Part shown: one piece after another, positions 44,261 through 56,402 of the stretch
Layout: each line of letters opens with the position of its first letter
Numbering within the stretch: position 1 is the stretch's first letter
Source: Diphasiastrum complanatum
Lineage: Eukaryota; Streptophyta; Lycopodiopsida; Lycopodiales; Lycopodiaceae
Length of the DNA: 64,000 nt
NCBI GenBank assembly: GCA_029204225.1
Contig: CM055096.1
Location: 75,243,521-75,307,520, forward strand
Direction: 5' to 3'
Translations under genes and position numbers: made by a program
Notes under the pieces: model-generated
The model's database searches: none
The model's input: the letters and a program-made list of their open reading frames with translations, nothing else
Told to the model about the DNA's origin: nothing

Positions 44261-44570
44261 TTCGCTAATCAATGATTAAATTTTATCTACAATTTTTCAA
44301 CAAGAATGTTAAATCTTATTTACGCATGTGATATTGACAAAATACACTTATCAAAATATACAATTAAAATTGATGTACACACAAATTTAGCAAGATCCAC
44401 AAATATCTTTATCACTAAAACATTCAAATACATCACGAATGTCAATTTGCTTGAGCAAAATGACCTTGCTTAATTTACGATGAAAAGAAGCACATGCAAG
44501 CAAGCTATGAAATAGAAGTGTGATTTCTTTTCAGCTATTTAGGAAACTAAGCAAATGTCATGTCATTATG
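44261..44570. other. A/T-rich spacer
   Basis: No gene or repeat recognised. Confidence 0.4.
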
Positions 44571-45995
44571 ACAATGGCGAGACACTTTTGAGTAACCATT
44601 TTGGCACTTCTCACCTGAAGCTCCTTATAGAGTGATCAACTTTGACAGATTTCATCCAAATAGATTAAATTTGTTGCCTATCATTTGGGAAAGCCAAAAT
44701 TGGATGCCTAATGTGTAATGTTTTTGCTTATCATCCAACATGGCTCATCAAGTGATTAGACTCAACTAGTTTCAAATCTAGTATATTTTGTTGCACCAAT
44801 TATTGTTGACATTTGATCCCTATCACATCAGATAGCTCAAATTTGCTATCTATCATTCAAGATAGTTGCATTTTTGGTCTTTATCACTCGGGATTTTCCA
44901 TTGAGTGATGAAATCAATAGAATATTGAATTCAAGACATTTCGAATTTGGTACCTATCACTCGAAATAGCTCAAATTCGATGCCTAACGTGTATTTTTGT
45001 GCTGATCACTCGACATGGCTGATCAAGTGATTAGACTCAACTAGCTTCAAATCTAGTATATTAAGATTGATTGACTTTGATCACACGAAATAGCTCAAAT
45101 TTGATGTCCATCATCATAGATAAGTCAATTTTGGACCTTATCACTTGAGATTTTCCATTGGGCAATCAAATCAGAGGAATCTCAACTTTAGAACATTTAA
45201 GTAGCTCAAATTTGATGTTTCTTTGCTCAACATGGTTAGACTTTAATGCCCACACTATGATTTTTTTTCCTTAACACTCTACATAATTGATGAACAGATC
45301 AAACTTGGCTAGCCTCAAGCTTAGAACATGCATATTGCTTGAGTTTGATCCCTCATGGATGGAATTGGCCGTTATCACTCAATATAGCTAAAATGTTAAT
45401 GTTTATCACTCGAAAAAATTTGAATTTGATTCCTACATGTGTGAAACTTCAAATATGGTCCTCATCACTCAAATTAGCTCATCGAGTGATCAAAATTGAC
45501 TAATATCGAGTTTAGTTCATTTAGATTGATTGTTTTTTTTATCACTTATCAATGTAATTGACCCCTATCATGCGATATAGCTCAAAATTACTGTCTATCA
45601 CTTAAGATATCGCATATTGGCCCTTATCGCTTGATATTGTCCATTGAGTGATCAAGTTAGAGTAATTTAGAGTTTAGGACATTCATATAACTTTGAATGT
45701 AGTGCTTACATGTGAGGCAACTCAATTTTGGTCCTAATTATTCGACATTGCCCATTGAGTGATCATAAGTGACCAACATCACATCAGATAGCTCAAACTT
45801 GGTGTCTACCAATGTAAATAGCCCCATTTTGGTGCCTCTATCACTCGGCAAAGTCAAAATTTGATATGTAGCAAATGATTTTGTTGTTTATTACTTGACA
45901 TGGCTCATCAAGTGACTTGACTCAACCAGTCTCAAGAATAGTATATTAAGACAACTCAAGTTCAACCCCTTGTAGAACCCCTATCACACTTTTGG
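44571..45995. repeat. Degenerate array of ATCACTCGA/TCGAGTGAT stem-loop words
   Basis: Phrases such as TATCACTCGA-ATAGCTCAAATTTGATG and GCTCATCAAGTGATTAGACT recur (44741, 45017, 45901 for the second). Many pair ATCACTC with GAGTGAT within 10-30 bases (for example 44881-44913, 45004-45028, 45471-45500, 45626-45654, 45739-45766). No open frame of note. Confidence 0.65.
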
Positions 45996-45999
45996 AGAG

Positions 46000-46524
46000 T
46001 GTGGGAAAGTATAGAACACAAGTTTTGAAGATATTCAATTTGAGTAGTAGATACATTGAATCTAGTCACCAAAATAGTAGGGTTTTTTTTTTAATTATTG
46101 AGGGAAACCAAAGTTTAAACTTAGATTTGGACCTACTATAAAAGATTGTAACTCATGGGAAGAGAGGAAATTCTCTCTCTCTTATCTCATTCATGCTTAT
46201 ACATGGTTCTCTTGGGTTCTACTATCCATTGGTGCACTATACTTGTGATATCTTGCAATTCTATGTGTAGAATGCTTATTAAATGCTATTTTCATATCCA
46301 CACATGTGAAATATAGTAGCTTACTGTTTTTGCACTGACAACGACTTATTTTTATGTTTTAATTGAAGTTTGATGAATATCTATTAGAGTTTTCATCTCA
46401 TTCATACACTAGATGCTGATTTTTCTACATTTGCAAGGTTGGTGATTTGCTTGTCTATCTAACCCAAGATCAAGGGAACATTTTGGATCTTAATGATCTG
46501 AAATCTTTCACATGGAATCAGAGC
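46000..46524 (+). repeat. Copia I LTR and primer site
   Basis: A 513-bp LTR starts TGTGGGAAAG at 46000 and ends CTTTCACA at 46512, followed by TGGAATCAGAGC (46513-46524), a variant initiator-Met primer site. The same LTR in minus orientation forms the 5' end of copia H (62067-62403). Confidence 0.8.
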
Positions 46525-47160
46525 TGTTATGTTTTAGGTTATGAAGGAATCAATCACATCTATCAATGATTTGGAGAAGATATCAATGCTAGAGCATGCT
46601 AGATTGGATTCTACACCAAAATTGAGTTTCTTGCATATGTAGATTGGATCTTTTGTAGATCAAAACTCTATTTAGATTTATAATATTGATCGATTTTGAT
46701 TTCACACATCACATACTGAATCTGGCCAATTTTTGGAGCATTGTAAAAGCCGAAGTGGTGGCTACAATATTGCATATCAAGCTATTGGCAATTGCCTGTC
46801 GATTTTGAAATACTCAATTTTTTGTGATTTTGTCAAATGATTGGATCTCTATGCAAATGATGATGTTTTTGTTGTGTCTTCATGTATGCTTGCTAATGAT
46901 GGAGATCTATATCTATGGTGGATTGATAGTGAATCAAGGTCACATATGACTTTTCACAAAGAGTATTTCACTTCTTTGTTGGCATATGGAGATGTCAAGA
47001 GGGTGGTCTACACGACCAATGATGGTGAGTGTGCAATCAAAGGGATTGGCACATTTCCTATTTCTCTCTCTACAAATAGGAATGTTCATTTGGAGTATGT
47101 TTTGTTCATTCCATCTAATACCAAAAATTTACTTAGTGTGAGTCAATTGGCTTATGTTCG
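46525..47160 (+). pseudogene. Copia I: leader fused to protease, gag deleted
   Basis: The leader matches that of copia H, then joins at about 46838 to SSCMLANDGDLYLWWIDSES, RSHMTFHKEYF, YTTNDGECAIKGIGTFPISL, SVSQL. The catalytic Asp-Ser-Gly is Asp-Ser-Glu here, so the protease would be dead. It ends at 47160 against a minus-strand integrase fragment. Confidence 0.85.
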
Positions 47161-47520
47161 TATGTAGTCACAACAGCCTCTGCCCACAGATACTTAGGTA
47201 GATCACTCTCCTTCAACATACAACGAGTCATTTCCATCAGCGTTCTGTTTTTTCTTTCTGCCAGACCATTCTGCTCAGGAGTGTATGGGACAGTGAATTC
47301 TCTCAAGACACCATTCTTCAGACAGAATTTATCAAATTCTTTGTTCTTGAATTCTCCCCCATTGTCACTTTTGAGCTTCTTGACCTTCTTATTGGTTTCA
47401 CTCAAAGCTATGCCCTTGAATGCCTTGAAACTTTCAAGCGCCTGAGATTTCTGCTTCAACGTCCAAATCCAAGTTCTCCTCGTGTAGTTGTTTGTGTATG
47501 TAATGAAATATATAGATCCT
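47150..47520 (-). pseudogene. Copia J integrase core fragment
   Basis: The minus strand reads SIGGSIYFITYTNNYTRRTW, then LKQKSQALESFKAFKG, KKLKSDNGGEF (second catalytic Asp), PYTPEQNGLAERKNRTLMEM (catalytic Glu), LPKYLWAEAV. It is flanked by unrelated sequence on both sides. Confidence 0.85.
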
Positions 47521-49215
47521 CCAATAGATGATAGTATAAAATGCAGAATCTACAAACCCTCAATTGATCAATCATAAAGCAAAATCACACACACAAACAA
47601 AAGTGATAACACAATTACCAAAAGCATGATCATAGCCTCACGAAGCATGTACATATATCAGCATGCTAGTGTCATGCCAAGATTCTATATAATGTGCAAT
47701 ATGATGTCTATTGTATCTACACCTATCTAATATGATGCCCATCATATTCACACCTATCTAACGTGGCATCAAGCATGCCAAGAAAACTTTTACTTATCCT
47801 ATGTATTCTAGATACATGAGAGATAGATTCCTGGCTCATGGCCATGTGACTGATAACGGTTAGCAGTGACCGTTGGTGTCATGTGACATGGACACCACCA
47901 AAAACTGGCTCTAGATAGTAGCCTGCTCAAGGCTGCTCTCTCTGCAGACAAGTAGTCTTCTTCCAAATCGTTGCTCATGTAATCAGTTGTTAGCGCTCAC
48001 TTCAACATGGCTCTCTGTGTGCAAGCACACTTAGAATGATGATAAATATATGTTCATGTCACTCGGTCAGTCTTAGGCTATAGAAGACCTGTAGAGAAGA
48101 AGATGCACATGGCTCACTCAGTAGATGGGAATCAATAGTGCTGGTTGATGGGCCAGACTCCTCTGAACTGTGGTGCTCAAGTTGTGGCTACAACAAATAT
48201 AGCTGTAAAAGAAGACTCTTCAAAGAGGTCATCATAGAGGATCATACTTCAGGCAAAAGCAATTCAGTGTGGATCACTATCTAGGAACTTTGAAAGACTA
48301 GTACTCAAGCATTTGAAACCATTGCTCAACACCACTCAATCCATAGAAGGTATCACTCAAGGTTGGCACTCAAATGCTAACACATAGTTTGCATATGATT
48401 TGATATCTGATGGTGAACTCACGTTCCAGTCAGGCAGCAATCAAAGGATAAGGACAAATCCATGCTCAGGTTGCAATGCTCATAGTGCATGTATTGGAGA
48501 GAGTCCACAGTGGATGCTCATTGAGAACAAAAATTCTCTTCCATGAAATTGTGTTCAATGAAGTAGTCGACTATCAACTATTTTTGGTACATAATTTTCA
48601 TTTCATTTCATTTTTATGACATGTGTTTGGCTAATAATCATTCATTTGTTTGTGAATGTGTATGTATAGGCCATTCGCTTCCTTTGTGGAAGAAAGTATA
48701 GGAGGAAACCAAGGAGAAGAAGGGGATGAAGATGAAGGGGACAAAGGCAAAGATGAGGGGGAAGAGAACGATGAGGAGGAAGAGAGCGATGATTAACAAG
48801 CCTATAATTACTTCTTAGATTTGATGTATTTTCTTTATTTGCAAAAGTAGAAAAAAGAGTGTTAGCATCAAAACCTTCTATAAAAAAATGCTATTTCATC
48901 ATCTCTATCTCATTATCTATAGAGTGATTGTATATTGTTTATGTTTCTCTATTTCGTCAGGTATAAATTTGTTGTAAACATTTACAAACAATGAAAAACA
49001 AACAAAAACATCAATTTAGGATGTAGAACATATCTCATCTACTGCTTGGATGGCCTTTAATTCCTTCTAAGATGCATCTTTTTTTTTCTTCTACAAAGCA
49101 AACAATGAAAACCAAATCATTGTTAGATTACAAATCAGAGAATCATTGTTAGATTGCAAATCAATCAACAACAATCAAACTATTATGGAATGCACTTTAT
49201 AAATCAAATGTAATC
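47521..49215. other. Unassigned region with one acidic exon-like stretch
   Basis: Mostly featureless. At 48671-48795 (plus), after a TATAG acceptor-like site, the sequence encodes PFASFVEESIGGNQGEEGDE and a run of Glu/Asp/Lys ending EESDD and TAA. It could be the acidic C-terminus of a lost gene. No other domain is seen. Confidence 0.35.
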
Positions 49216-49997
49216 TGTAGATTTCACACGTGTGGAGTGTCCACAACATGTACTTGTGATCTCCTAAGGTGTGTAGATGCACCAAGATCAAGACTAGATT
49301 GAGATTCAAGATCTATCTTTGATTCTATGGCAAAAACAAACTACTACGTGCATTCAATCACTTCCAACTCTCACTCACATGTGTGGGAATATTCCAAAAT
49401 TATTCTAAGTAAGAACAAGCTGCTCTCCTCAAGTAGAGAGAGAAAATCAACATGTGCTCTCGGGTAGAGAGAGAAAGCTAGAAATCCAATAACACTCAAA
49501 ATCCACACAATCTCCAAATCAATTAGATCCAAAATGAGGAGTACAATGATACTAGTAGATCCACGAACTACCACTATGCTTAACTATGGTTGGACCACAT
49601 TTTGTCACCTCTTAATCCTATTGGACCATTGATCCGTGCACCACTTAATTCTATTGGACTATTTTCAAGCAAATCTCAAATTCCTATTGGACCTCACATG
49701 GTTCCACCTCTAAATCCTATTGGACCTCTTAGAATTCATCAAACAAAGCATTACACTTGTCTACACTCTAATTGGCATGAGTTTAGCCTCTTACTCTATT
49801 TTGGCTCAATAGTGGCATTACAAGTGGGAACAAATTTGCCATCTATGCCAAATTTGTTCCAACCAACATCCTACACCTAGATGCTTGATATAAAAAATGG
49901 AAAATTTGTTCCAACCAACATCCTACACCTAGATGCTTGATATAAAAAACATAAGACCTCTATATCTAGCATAGATAATCTTTTTCAATTCTTCACA
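49216..49997 (-). repeat. Copia F 3' LTR
   Basis: It is 782 bp and matches 36934-37668. A 46-bp tandem duplication (AATTTGTTCCAACCAACATC and following) accounts for the extra length. Confidence 0.87.
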
Positions 49998-50008
49998 CTC
50001 CTCAGAAA

Positions 50009-52590
50009 TTATCTATGAAGATTTAAGCATTGATCTTGATATAACTCCAAGATTAGATCTATGCTCGATGAAAGCATTTTGCTCAAAGGCTTGGTGAGTA
50101 GATCGGCAATACAAGAGGACGAGTTGACATGCTCCAAATAGATTTCTCCTCCAATAAGCTTTTCTCTCACAAAATGGTGTGCCACTTCTATGTGTTTGCT
50201 TCTTGCATGAAATATGGGATTATTGGCAAGAGCTTGGGCCGAGATGTTATCACACTTGATCATTGATAGATCATCTTCCTTGATGCACTTTAGCTCCATA
50301 AATAACCTCTTGATCCAAAGCACCTCTTTGGTAGTTGTAGTGAGTGCTTTGTACTCGGCCTCACATGAAGAGAGAGATATAGTATCTTGCTTTTTGGAAA
50401 GCCAAGATATTAGATTGCCTCCAAGAAAGATAGTGTATGCACTAATAGACTTTCGATCCATCTTGTCACTTGCAAAGTCCGAATCCGAGTAGCCAACAAT
50501 GGATAGATCTTCACTTTTATAAAGTAGATCATAATTACAAGATGAAGATACATATCTTAGAATCCTCTTGGCCATATTCCAATGATGGATCTTAGGATCT
50601 TGCATAAATTGACTCAATTTGTGCACACAAAAACTTAGATTGGGCCTAGTAATGGGTTAGCCAAATCAAGGAGCCTACAAGACTCCTAAAAAGTGTGATG
50701 TCCTCAAAGGATCTTTCATCACCTTTATTAGGATATTTTACAATTAGCTCTATTGGAGTATCTATGCTCTTAGAATTTTCCAGATGGAATTTTTTCAACA
50801 TAGAGTGAGCATATCTAGATTGGCATATAAAGACATGATTTTCATAAAAATCAATTTCTAGGCCTAGGATGTAATGTATCTCTCCTAGATCTTGCATTTT
50901 AAACTCACATCCAAGTGCTAGCTTAGTTTCATCAACTAGCTTGATACAACTTCCACAAAGAATAATGTGATCAACATAAATTAGAAGAATGACAATATTG
51001 CTATCAACAAACTTTAGATACATGGAAGGATCATAGTCACTAAGAGTAAATCCTAGTGAGATAAGAAAAGAATTAAGTCTTGAATACCATGATCTTGGTG
51101 CTTGCTTGAGTCCATAAAGACTTTTGAAGAGCAAGCACACTTTGGACTCATCCTTGATGAATCCTTGAGGTTGTTCCATATAGATATCCTCCTCAAGATA
51201 ACCATTTAGAAAAGCATTGGATACATCTAATTGGAACACCTTCCACTTAAAGAAACAAGCAAGAGAAATAAGAATTCTTATTGTCACCATCTTTGCAACG
51301 GGTGCAAAGTTCTCCTCATAATTAAGGCCATGGATTTGAGCAAATCCTTGGGCACATAATCTTGCATTATACTTGTTGATGGTGCCATCATGATTGAACT
51401 TGATCCGAAATACCCACTTGCAACCAATCACATGCTTGTTGGATGGAGGATCCACAAGCTCCCAAATATTGTTGGTGATCAATGCATCATACTCTTGCTT
51501 CATGGCATCATACCACTCCTTGGTATTGAGTGCCTCTTGTACATTCTTTGGCTCTTCATGAGAGACATAAAAAACATAATTAGTGAAATCAAGATCCACT
51601 TGTTTGCCTTTGTCAACATATGAGAGCCTCTTAGGCTCGAATCTATCTCTCATGGATCTTCTTGGTGAGAAAATCCGAGGAGAGTCTTCTTCAAATCTCG
51701 ACCCTATCACATCATGATTGTCTTCAAAATCAATAATTGGTGATGCGTCCATAGACTTCTTGATCTCGGCCTCTTCAAAAGATGAGTGTTGATCTTCATG
51801 AAAGACAACATCTCTACTTTCAATAACTTGAGAAGTAGAGAGTACAAAGACTCTATAGGCCTTCTTGGTGGATGAGTGTCCAACCATGATCCCTTCGCAT
51901 GCACTAGGATCTTCCTTCTTCCTTGTTTCCAAGGGAATATGGGCAAAACATATGCATCCAAAAACTCTAAGGTGATCAACCTTAGGCTTCTTCAAATATA
52001 AGATTTCATATGGTGACTTTCCTCCAAGAGCTATATGTGGGAGCCTATTGCAAATATAATTTGCATAATTAATGGCTTCTCCCCAAAAATCTTTGGGCAA
52101 AGATGCCTCAATTCTCATAGATTTTGCACATTCACATAGAGATATATTCCTTCTCTCGGCCACTCCATTTTGAGATGGAGAGTAGGCACAAGAGAACTCT
52201 CTTTTGATGCCTTCAAGCTCACAAGAATCATGAAATTTATTGGAGATACATTCAGCACCTCCGTCACTTCTAAGAGCTTTAATCTTGAATGAGAATTGCT
52301 TCTCTACATAAGCTTTGAAAATAAGGAAATGATCAAACACCATAGATTTAGAAGCAAGAAGATATATCCAAGTGAATCTTGTGAAATCATCAATGAAAGT
52401 AACAAAGCAAGTGGCTCCTTTCTTGCTTATAGTTGATGAGAAATGCACATCCGAGTGGATTAACTCCAATGGATGCTTGCTTTTGATGGAAGATCTTGTA
52501 AATGGCTTTTTGTGAGATTTAGCAATAGCACAAGCCTCACAAGGCTTGATCTTATTGGAGAATGACTTTGGCAAGCCAATAGCTTTGGGC
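50009..52590 (-). pseudogene. Copia F pol: integrase, reverse transcriptase, RNase H
   Basis: Integrase has CEACAIAKSHKKPF (zinc region), LIHSDVHFSS, LRSDGGAECIS and NGVAERRN, so all three acidic residues are present. RT has CKWVFRIKF, ARLCAQGFAQ, LDVSNAFLNGYLEEDIYMEQ, LYGLKQAPRSW and LLIYVDHIIL, with His in place of the second catalytic Asp. A one-base insertion after WLT (50650) shifts the frame into RNase H (YSDSDFASDKMDRKSISAY, LSSCEAEYKALTT, AHHFVREKL), which is otherwise intact to 50009. Confidence 0.9.
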
Positions 52591-54046
52591 CTCTTTTGAT
52601 CATAGAGAGCATGGATTTGTAGTTGGGATGTCCCAACCTCCTATGCCATAGTTCCTCCATAGAGAGCTTGTTCACAAGAGCGACATTACAAGCATTCACA
52701 TACTCATTTGGATCTAATTTATAGATGCCTCCAAATCTAGATCCTAATGCAAGTATCTCATCATTCTTCTCGATAGTGCAATTATCAACATTGAATTACA
52801 CATCAAGGCCATTATCAAGCAATTGGCCAACAGTAATAAGATTCTTAGTAAGTTTAGGTACATAAAGAACTTTAGAGAGAGAAAGAACTTTAGAGGATGC
52901 AAGCTTCAAGGGAATGTTTCCTATGCCTTCAATAGGACATTCAAAATCATTTGCAATGTATATTGATTTCTTGACTCCATCATAAGGTGCAGTAGAAGAG
53001 AAAGAGTCCTTGGAAGTACACATATGTGAAGAGGCTCCACTATCAATATACCATAGGCCGTCCTTCTCGAAAGGAGTAGATGAGAAACTAGAGACCATAA
53101 GAGATCCCTCTCCATCACTTGCAATAGTGTCTTTCTTCTCATTGGTAATGTTGGCTTGCTTGAGTTGATTCTTCTTCTTGAAGCAATTGGTGGCATAATG
53201 GCCTTTCTTGCCACAATAAAAGCACTTGATCTTCTTCTTCTTCTTGGATGATGAAGCATTAGAGGAATCATCTTCCTCCTCATCTTTGTCTTTGGATTTG
53301 ACTTTGTCCTTGCTTGAGGATTGTTGCTATTGGTTCTTGCTCCTCGCTTTATGCTTATCCTTGGCAAAGAGAGCTTTGCCATCATTATGAGTGAGAGAAA
53401 GCTTGTCCATCCTCAAGAGCTTGTACTTTAGTCTTGATTCTTATGAAATTAGCACATTTTGGAGAGCCTCCAAACTTGGTAGCTCCTCCTTAATGGAATA
53501 GGATTGGACAAGGTTATCAAATTCACTTCTCAAGCCATTGAAAATGACTTGGACTAGCTCATTTTGATTGATGGAATCACCAATACAAGCAAGTTCTCTA
53601 TGAATATCTTTTACTCTCAAAACGTAACTAGATGCACTCTCATCACTCTTTTGGCTACTTTGAAAGATTTGATTCCTAAGAGTGAGAAGCCTAGAGGTAT
53701 TCTTAGCCTCATAGATAGTCTTGAGACAATCCCACGCTTCTTTGGCTGTTGTACAAGTACCTATCTCCCTCAATATCTCATTAGAGACATTCATCTTAAT
53801 GTAGTGGAGAGCCATCCTAGCTCTCTTTTTGTATTTTTGAACCTCTTGAAGAACTTGTGGTTCTTCTTCAAGGCCAAGAACTATGTCCATCACGTCTTGA
53901 AGGATCAAGATGGAATCCATCCTCATTTTCCAAATTGAGTAGTTTGAAGTGGACAATATTTCACTTGGTTCCAACAAGGATGAACCCATTGAAGACATTT
54001 GAAGTGAAGAAAACTCAAATGATGAACAATAAATGTTGCTACACAC
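52591..54046 (-). pseudogene. Copia F gag, protease and pre-integrase
   Basis: Gag begins near 54013 (MSSMGSSLLEPSEILSTSNY) and has YSIWKMRMDSILI, KKRARMALHYIKMN, AKEAWDCLKTIYE and LVQVIFNGLRSEFDN. TAA follows LIS (53441), and TAG occurs near 53327. The same frame continues with CFYCGKKGHYATNC (knuckle), LWYIDSGASSHM (protease), LYVPKLTKNLITVGQL and LWHRRLGHPNYKSM (pre-integrase). A frameshift near 52585 separates it from integrase. Confidence 0.9.
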
Positions 54047-54065
54047 TCACAATAGGATCCAACTG

Positions 54066-54302
54066 AATCCTATTGGACCTCTTAGAATTCATCAAACAAA
54101 AGTATTACACTTGTCTACACTCTAATTGGCACGAGTTTAGCATCTTACTCTATTTTGGCTCAATAGTGGCATTACAAGTGGAAATGCATAATTTGCCATC
54201 TATGCCAAATTTGTTCCTATCAACATCCTACACCTAGATGCTTGATATAGAAAACATAAGACCCCTATATCTTACATAGATAATCTTTTTCAATACTTCA
54301 CA
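54066..54302 (-). repeat. Copia F 5' LTR, truncated
   Basis: It matches the TGTGAAGTATTG end of the F/E LTR for about 237 bp, then breaks off into the gag leader. R, U5 and the primer site are gone. Confidence 0.8.
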
Positions 54303-54829
54303 TTATAAACTTTGAACTCTCTGGAAAATTACAGCAACCAAACAATAAATGTGAGTGATAACCATTTGCTTGCTTGTATCCTCTCTCTTGGTCCTTTCTT
54401 GATATGTCTCCACTATAAACCCCTTGAATGAGCCTCCATCTCCATCTTGCGACAAGATGCCATCATTGTTTGATGACTTGATCATGAACGAGTGATATAA
54501 TAAACCTCCAATAGCTTCATTTCCATCAGCAAAACCAGCCAAGAATGCTAAATGATGCTCACCAATGTAGCTAGTTTTACCATATCTTGACAATTTGCAC
54601 ACATCCACATGAAATTGCTCAAACATGAGACTAAACACGTAAATTAAACTTGAACAACACTTCCTAGTTGGTCCTTTGACCTTACTTGAGTCTTCAATAA
54701 CCTGCAAAAACATATCCATAACATCTTTGCCAATTGACTCTCCTTTGATGCTTTTGACTAGTTCCAGATTGCCAACTTCTCTTCAGACTTGTTGAAGCCC
54801 TTTGAGATCAATTGCTTGATCTTCCACTT
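54303..54829 (-). pseudogene. Copia H: unidentified coding segment, first part
   Basis: Directly downstream of the pre-integrase zinc region, the minus strand reads EDQAIDLKGLQQV (TGA), then LVKSIKGESIGKDVMDMFLQ, VIEDSSKVKGPTRKC, LMFEQFHVDVCKLSRYGKTS, LAFLAGFADGNEAIGGLLYH, FIVETYQERT and YCLVAVIFQRVQSL. It is collinear with copy K (14415-15050) and continues at 36933-36591. Integrase, RT and RNase H would be expected here; none is present. No known family recognised. Confidence 0.65.
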
Positions 54830-55474
54830 GAACATTAAAGTCACTCTAGAGGTAGATCTAGTATAAGGTAGCCTACGTGAATTTGAAAAAGCACAAGACT
54901 CACAAACATGATTGATACTTTTTAAGGAACTTGGAAGACCAATCAAAACTTGCTTTCTAGCCATTACCCCCAATGACTTGAAGTTGAGGTGTCCCATCCT
55001 CTAATGCCAAACCTGTTGAATAGGTATTTGCTCACTTGCAACACATCCAACTTGGTTAGCAATAACACAAGCGACTAGTTTGAACAACTTCCCTTGTCTT
55101 TTACCTTTTTCAATCAAGATATCCTTCCTTTTGATCATACAAGCATCCTCAACTTTGAGGGATTTGCTTAGCAATTGACTCACACTAAGCAAATTCTTGG
55201 TAATAGATGGAATGAACAAAACATCCTCCAAATGAACATTTCTACTTGTAGAGAGAGAAATAGGAAATGTGCCAATCCCTTTGATTGCACACTCACCATC
55301 ATTGGTCGTGTAGATTACCCTCTTGTCATTTCCATATGCCAACAAAGAGGTGAAGTACTCTTTGTGAAAAGTCATGTGTGAACTTGCTCCACTATCAATC
55401 CACCATGGATCTAGATCTCCATCATTAGCAAGCATACATGAAGACATCACAAAATCATCATCATTTGTGTTTTG
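54830..55474 (-). pseudogene. Copia H: protease and pre-integrase zinc region
   Basis: It reads DFVMSSCMLANDGDLDPWWI, then DSGASSHMTFHKEYF (catalytic Asp-Ser-Gly, about 55400), IKGIGTFPISLS, LLSVSQLLSKSLKVEDACM, a TGA after QVWH (54998), then MGHLNFKSLGVMARK and CESCAFSNSRRLPYTRS. It is in the same frame as the gag at 61475 once element G and one TSD are removed (5161 bp). Confidence 0.88.
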
Positions 55475-56140
55475 TGTGAAAAAAGTACAAAAAGGACCAA
55501 GAGTGGATCCTAATCTGATCCTCAAGAGGGATTGGTTGTCAGATTACTTGATCTATCAATCTTCTTGAGATTAAGATCAATCTAGATCAATTCTAGACAC
55601 AAAATCCTAACAAGAACAATCATTAATTGAAGGTAGGCGTACTTTCTGGTTTCCCACGTGTGAAACCCTGTCTGAGTACGGAATCCAACCTGAAAATCAA
55701 GTACACATTGATAGCACCTCAAAACAATCAAAACAAATGTAGACAAATGGAGAGACTTGGACAAAACCTTCTATTTTGAGCATTTTTGGTCCATTTTCCT
55801 TCTATATGGAGATCTACTTGGAAATCTTCTAGAAGTCAAAATTTGCCTACTTCAGCTTATTCCACACATGTGAGCTGTCCTCTACACATGTGATATGACA
55901 CCTTATGAAAGGATGTGGCTCATGCAATTAATAGATTGATGCCATGTGTCATATGTCTAGAAAACTAGTTTTTGGCCTTTTTAGCCACTAGAACTTGAAT
56001 TAAATAATATGTACAACCTATATGATTATGGTACATGACAAGTACACTATTTTCACACGTGGGAACATGCTCCACACATGTGTGTTTATCTATATACAAG
56101 ATTTTTGGCCTCTACCAAGCTTATGTTTGCATTTTTCACA
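55475..56140 (-). repeat. Element G 3' LTR
   Basis: It is 666 bp, TGTGAAAAAAGTAC...TTTTTCACA. Compared with the 5' LTR it lacks the segment matching about 60075-60243. Confidence 0.9.
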
Positions 56141-56402
56141 CTCCTCAAAAATCTAACTTGATGGAAGACATGATGATCTTGAACTTGACTCCATGGGGTG
56201 AATTGGTTTTTGCTGGTTCAAAAGGTGTGAAGATCAGCCAATGAGCTTTGATGTTGATCTGAAATCACCATATCCATGATAGTGCTTCTTTGATGTTGAC
56301 ATCTTTGATGAGCTTGAGAGCTTTGCACCATCCTAGCACCTCTTCCTTCCAATTTTCATGTAGGTGCTTGACCTTGAGGCTTGCTCCTTCTTCATGTGCA
56401 TG

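Larger units (their letters stand above)
49216..54302 (-). mobile_element. Copia F
   Basis: On the minus strand it has a truncated 5' LTR (54302-54066, only the first third), gag, protease, integrase, RT, RNase H, a purine tract (complement of CTCCTCAG at 49998) and a full 3' LTR (49997-49216). The primer site is lost with the 5' LTR end. Flanks are TTATA at 54303 and TAATC at 49211, so they do not match each other. TTATA matches the outer flank of copia E instead. Confidence 0.88.
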
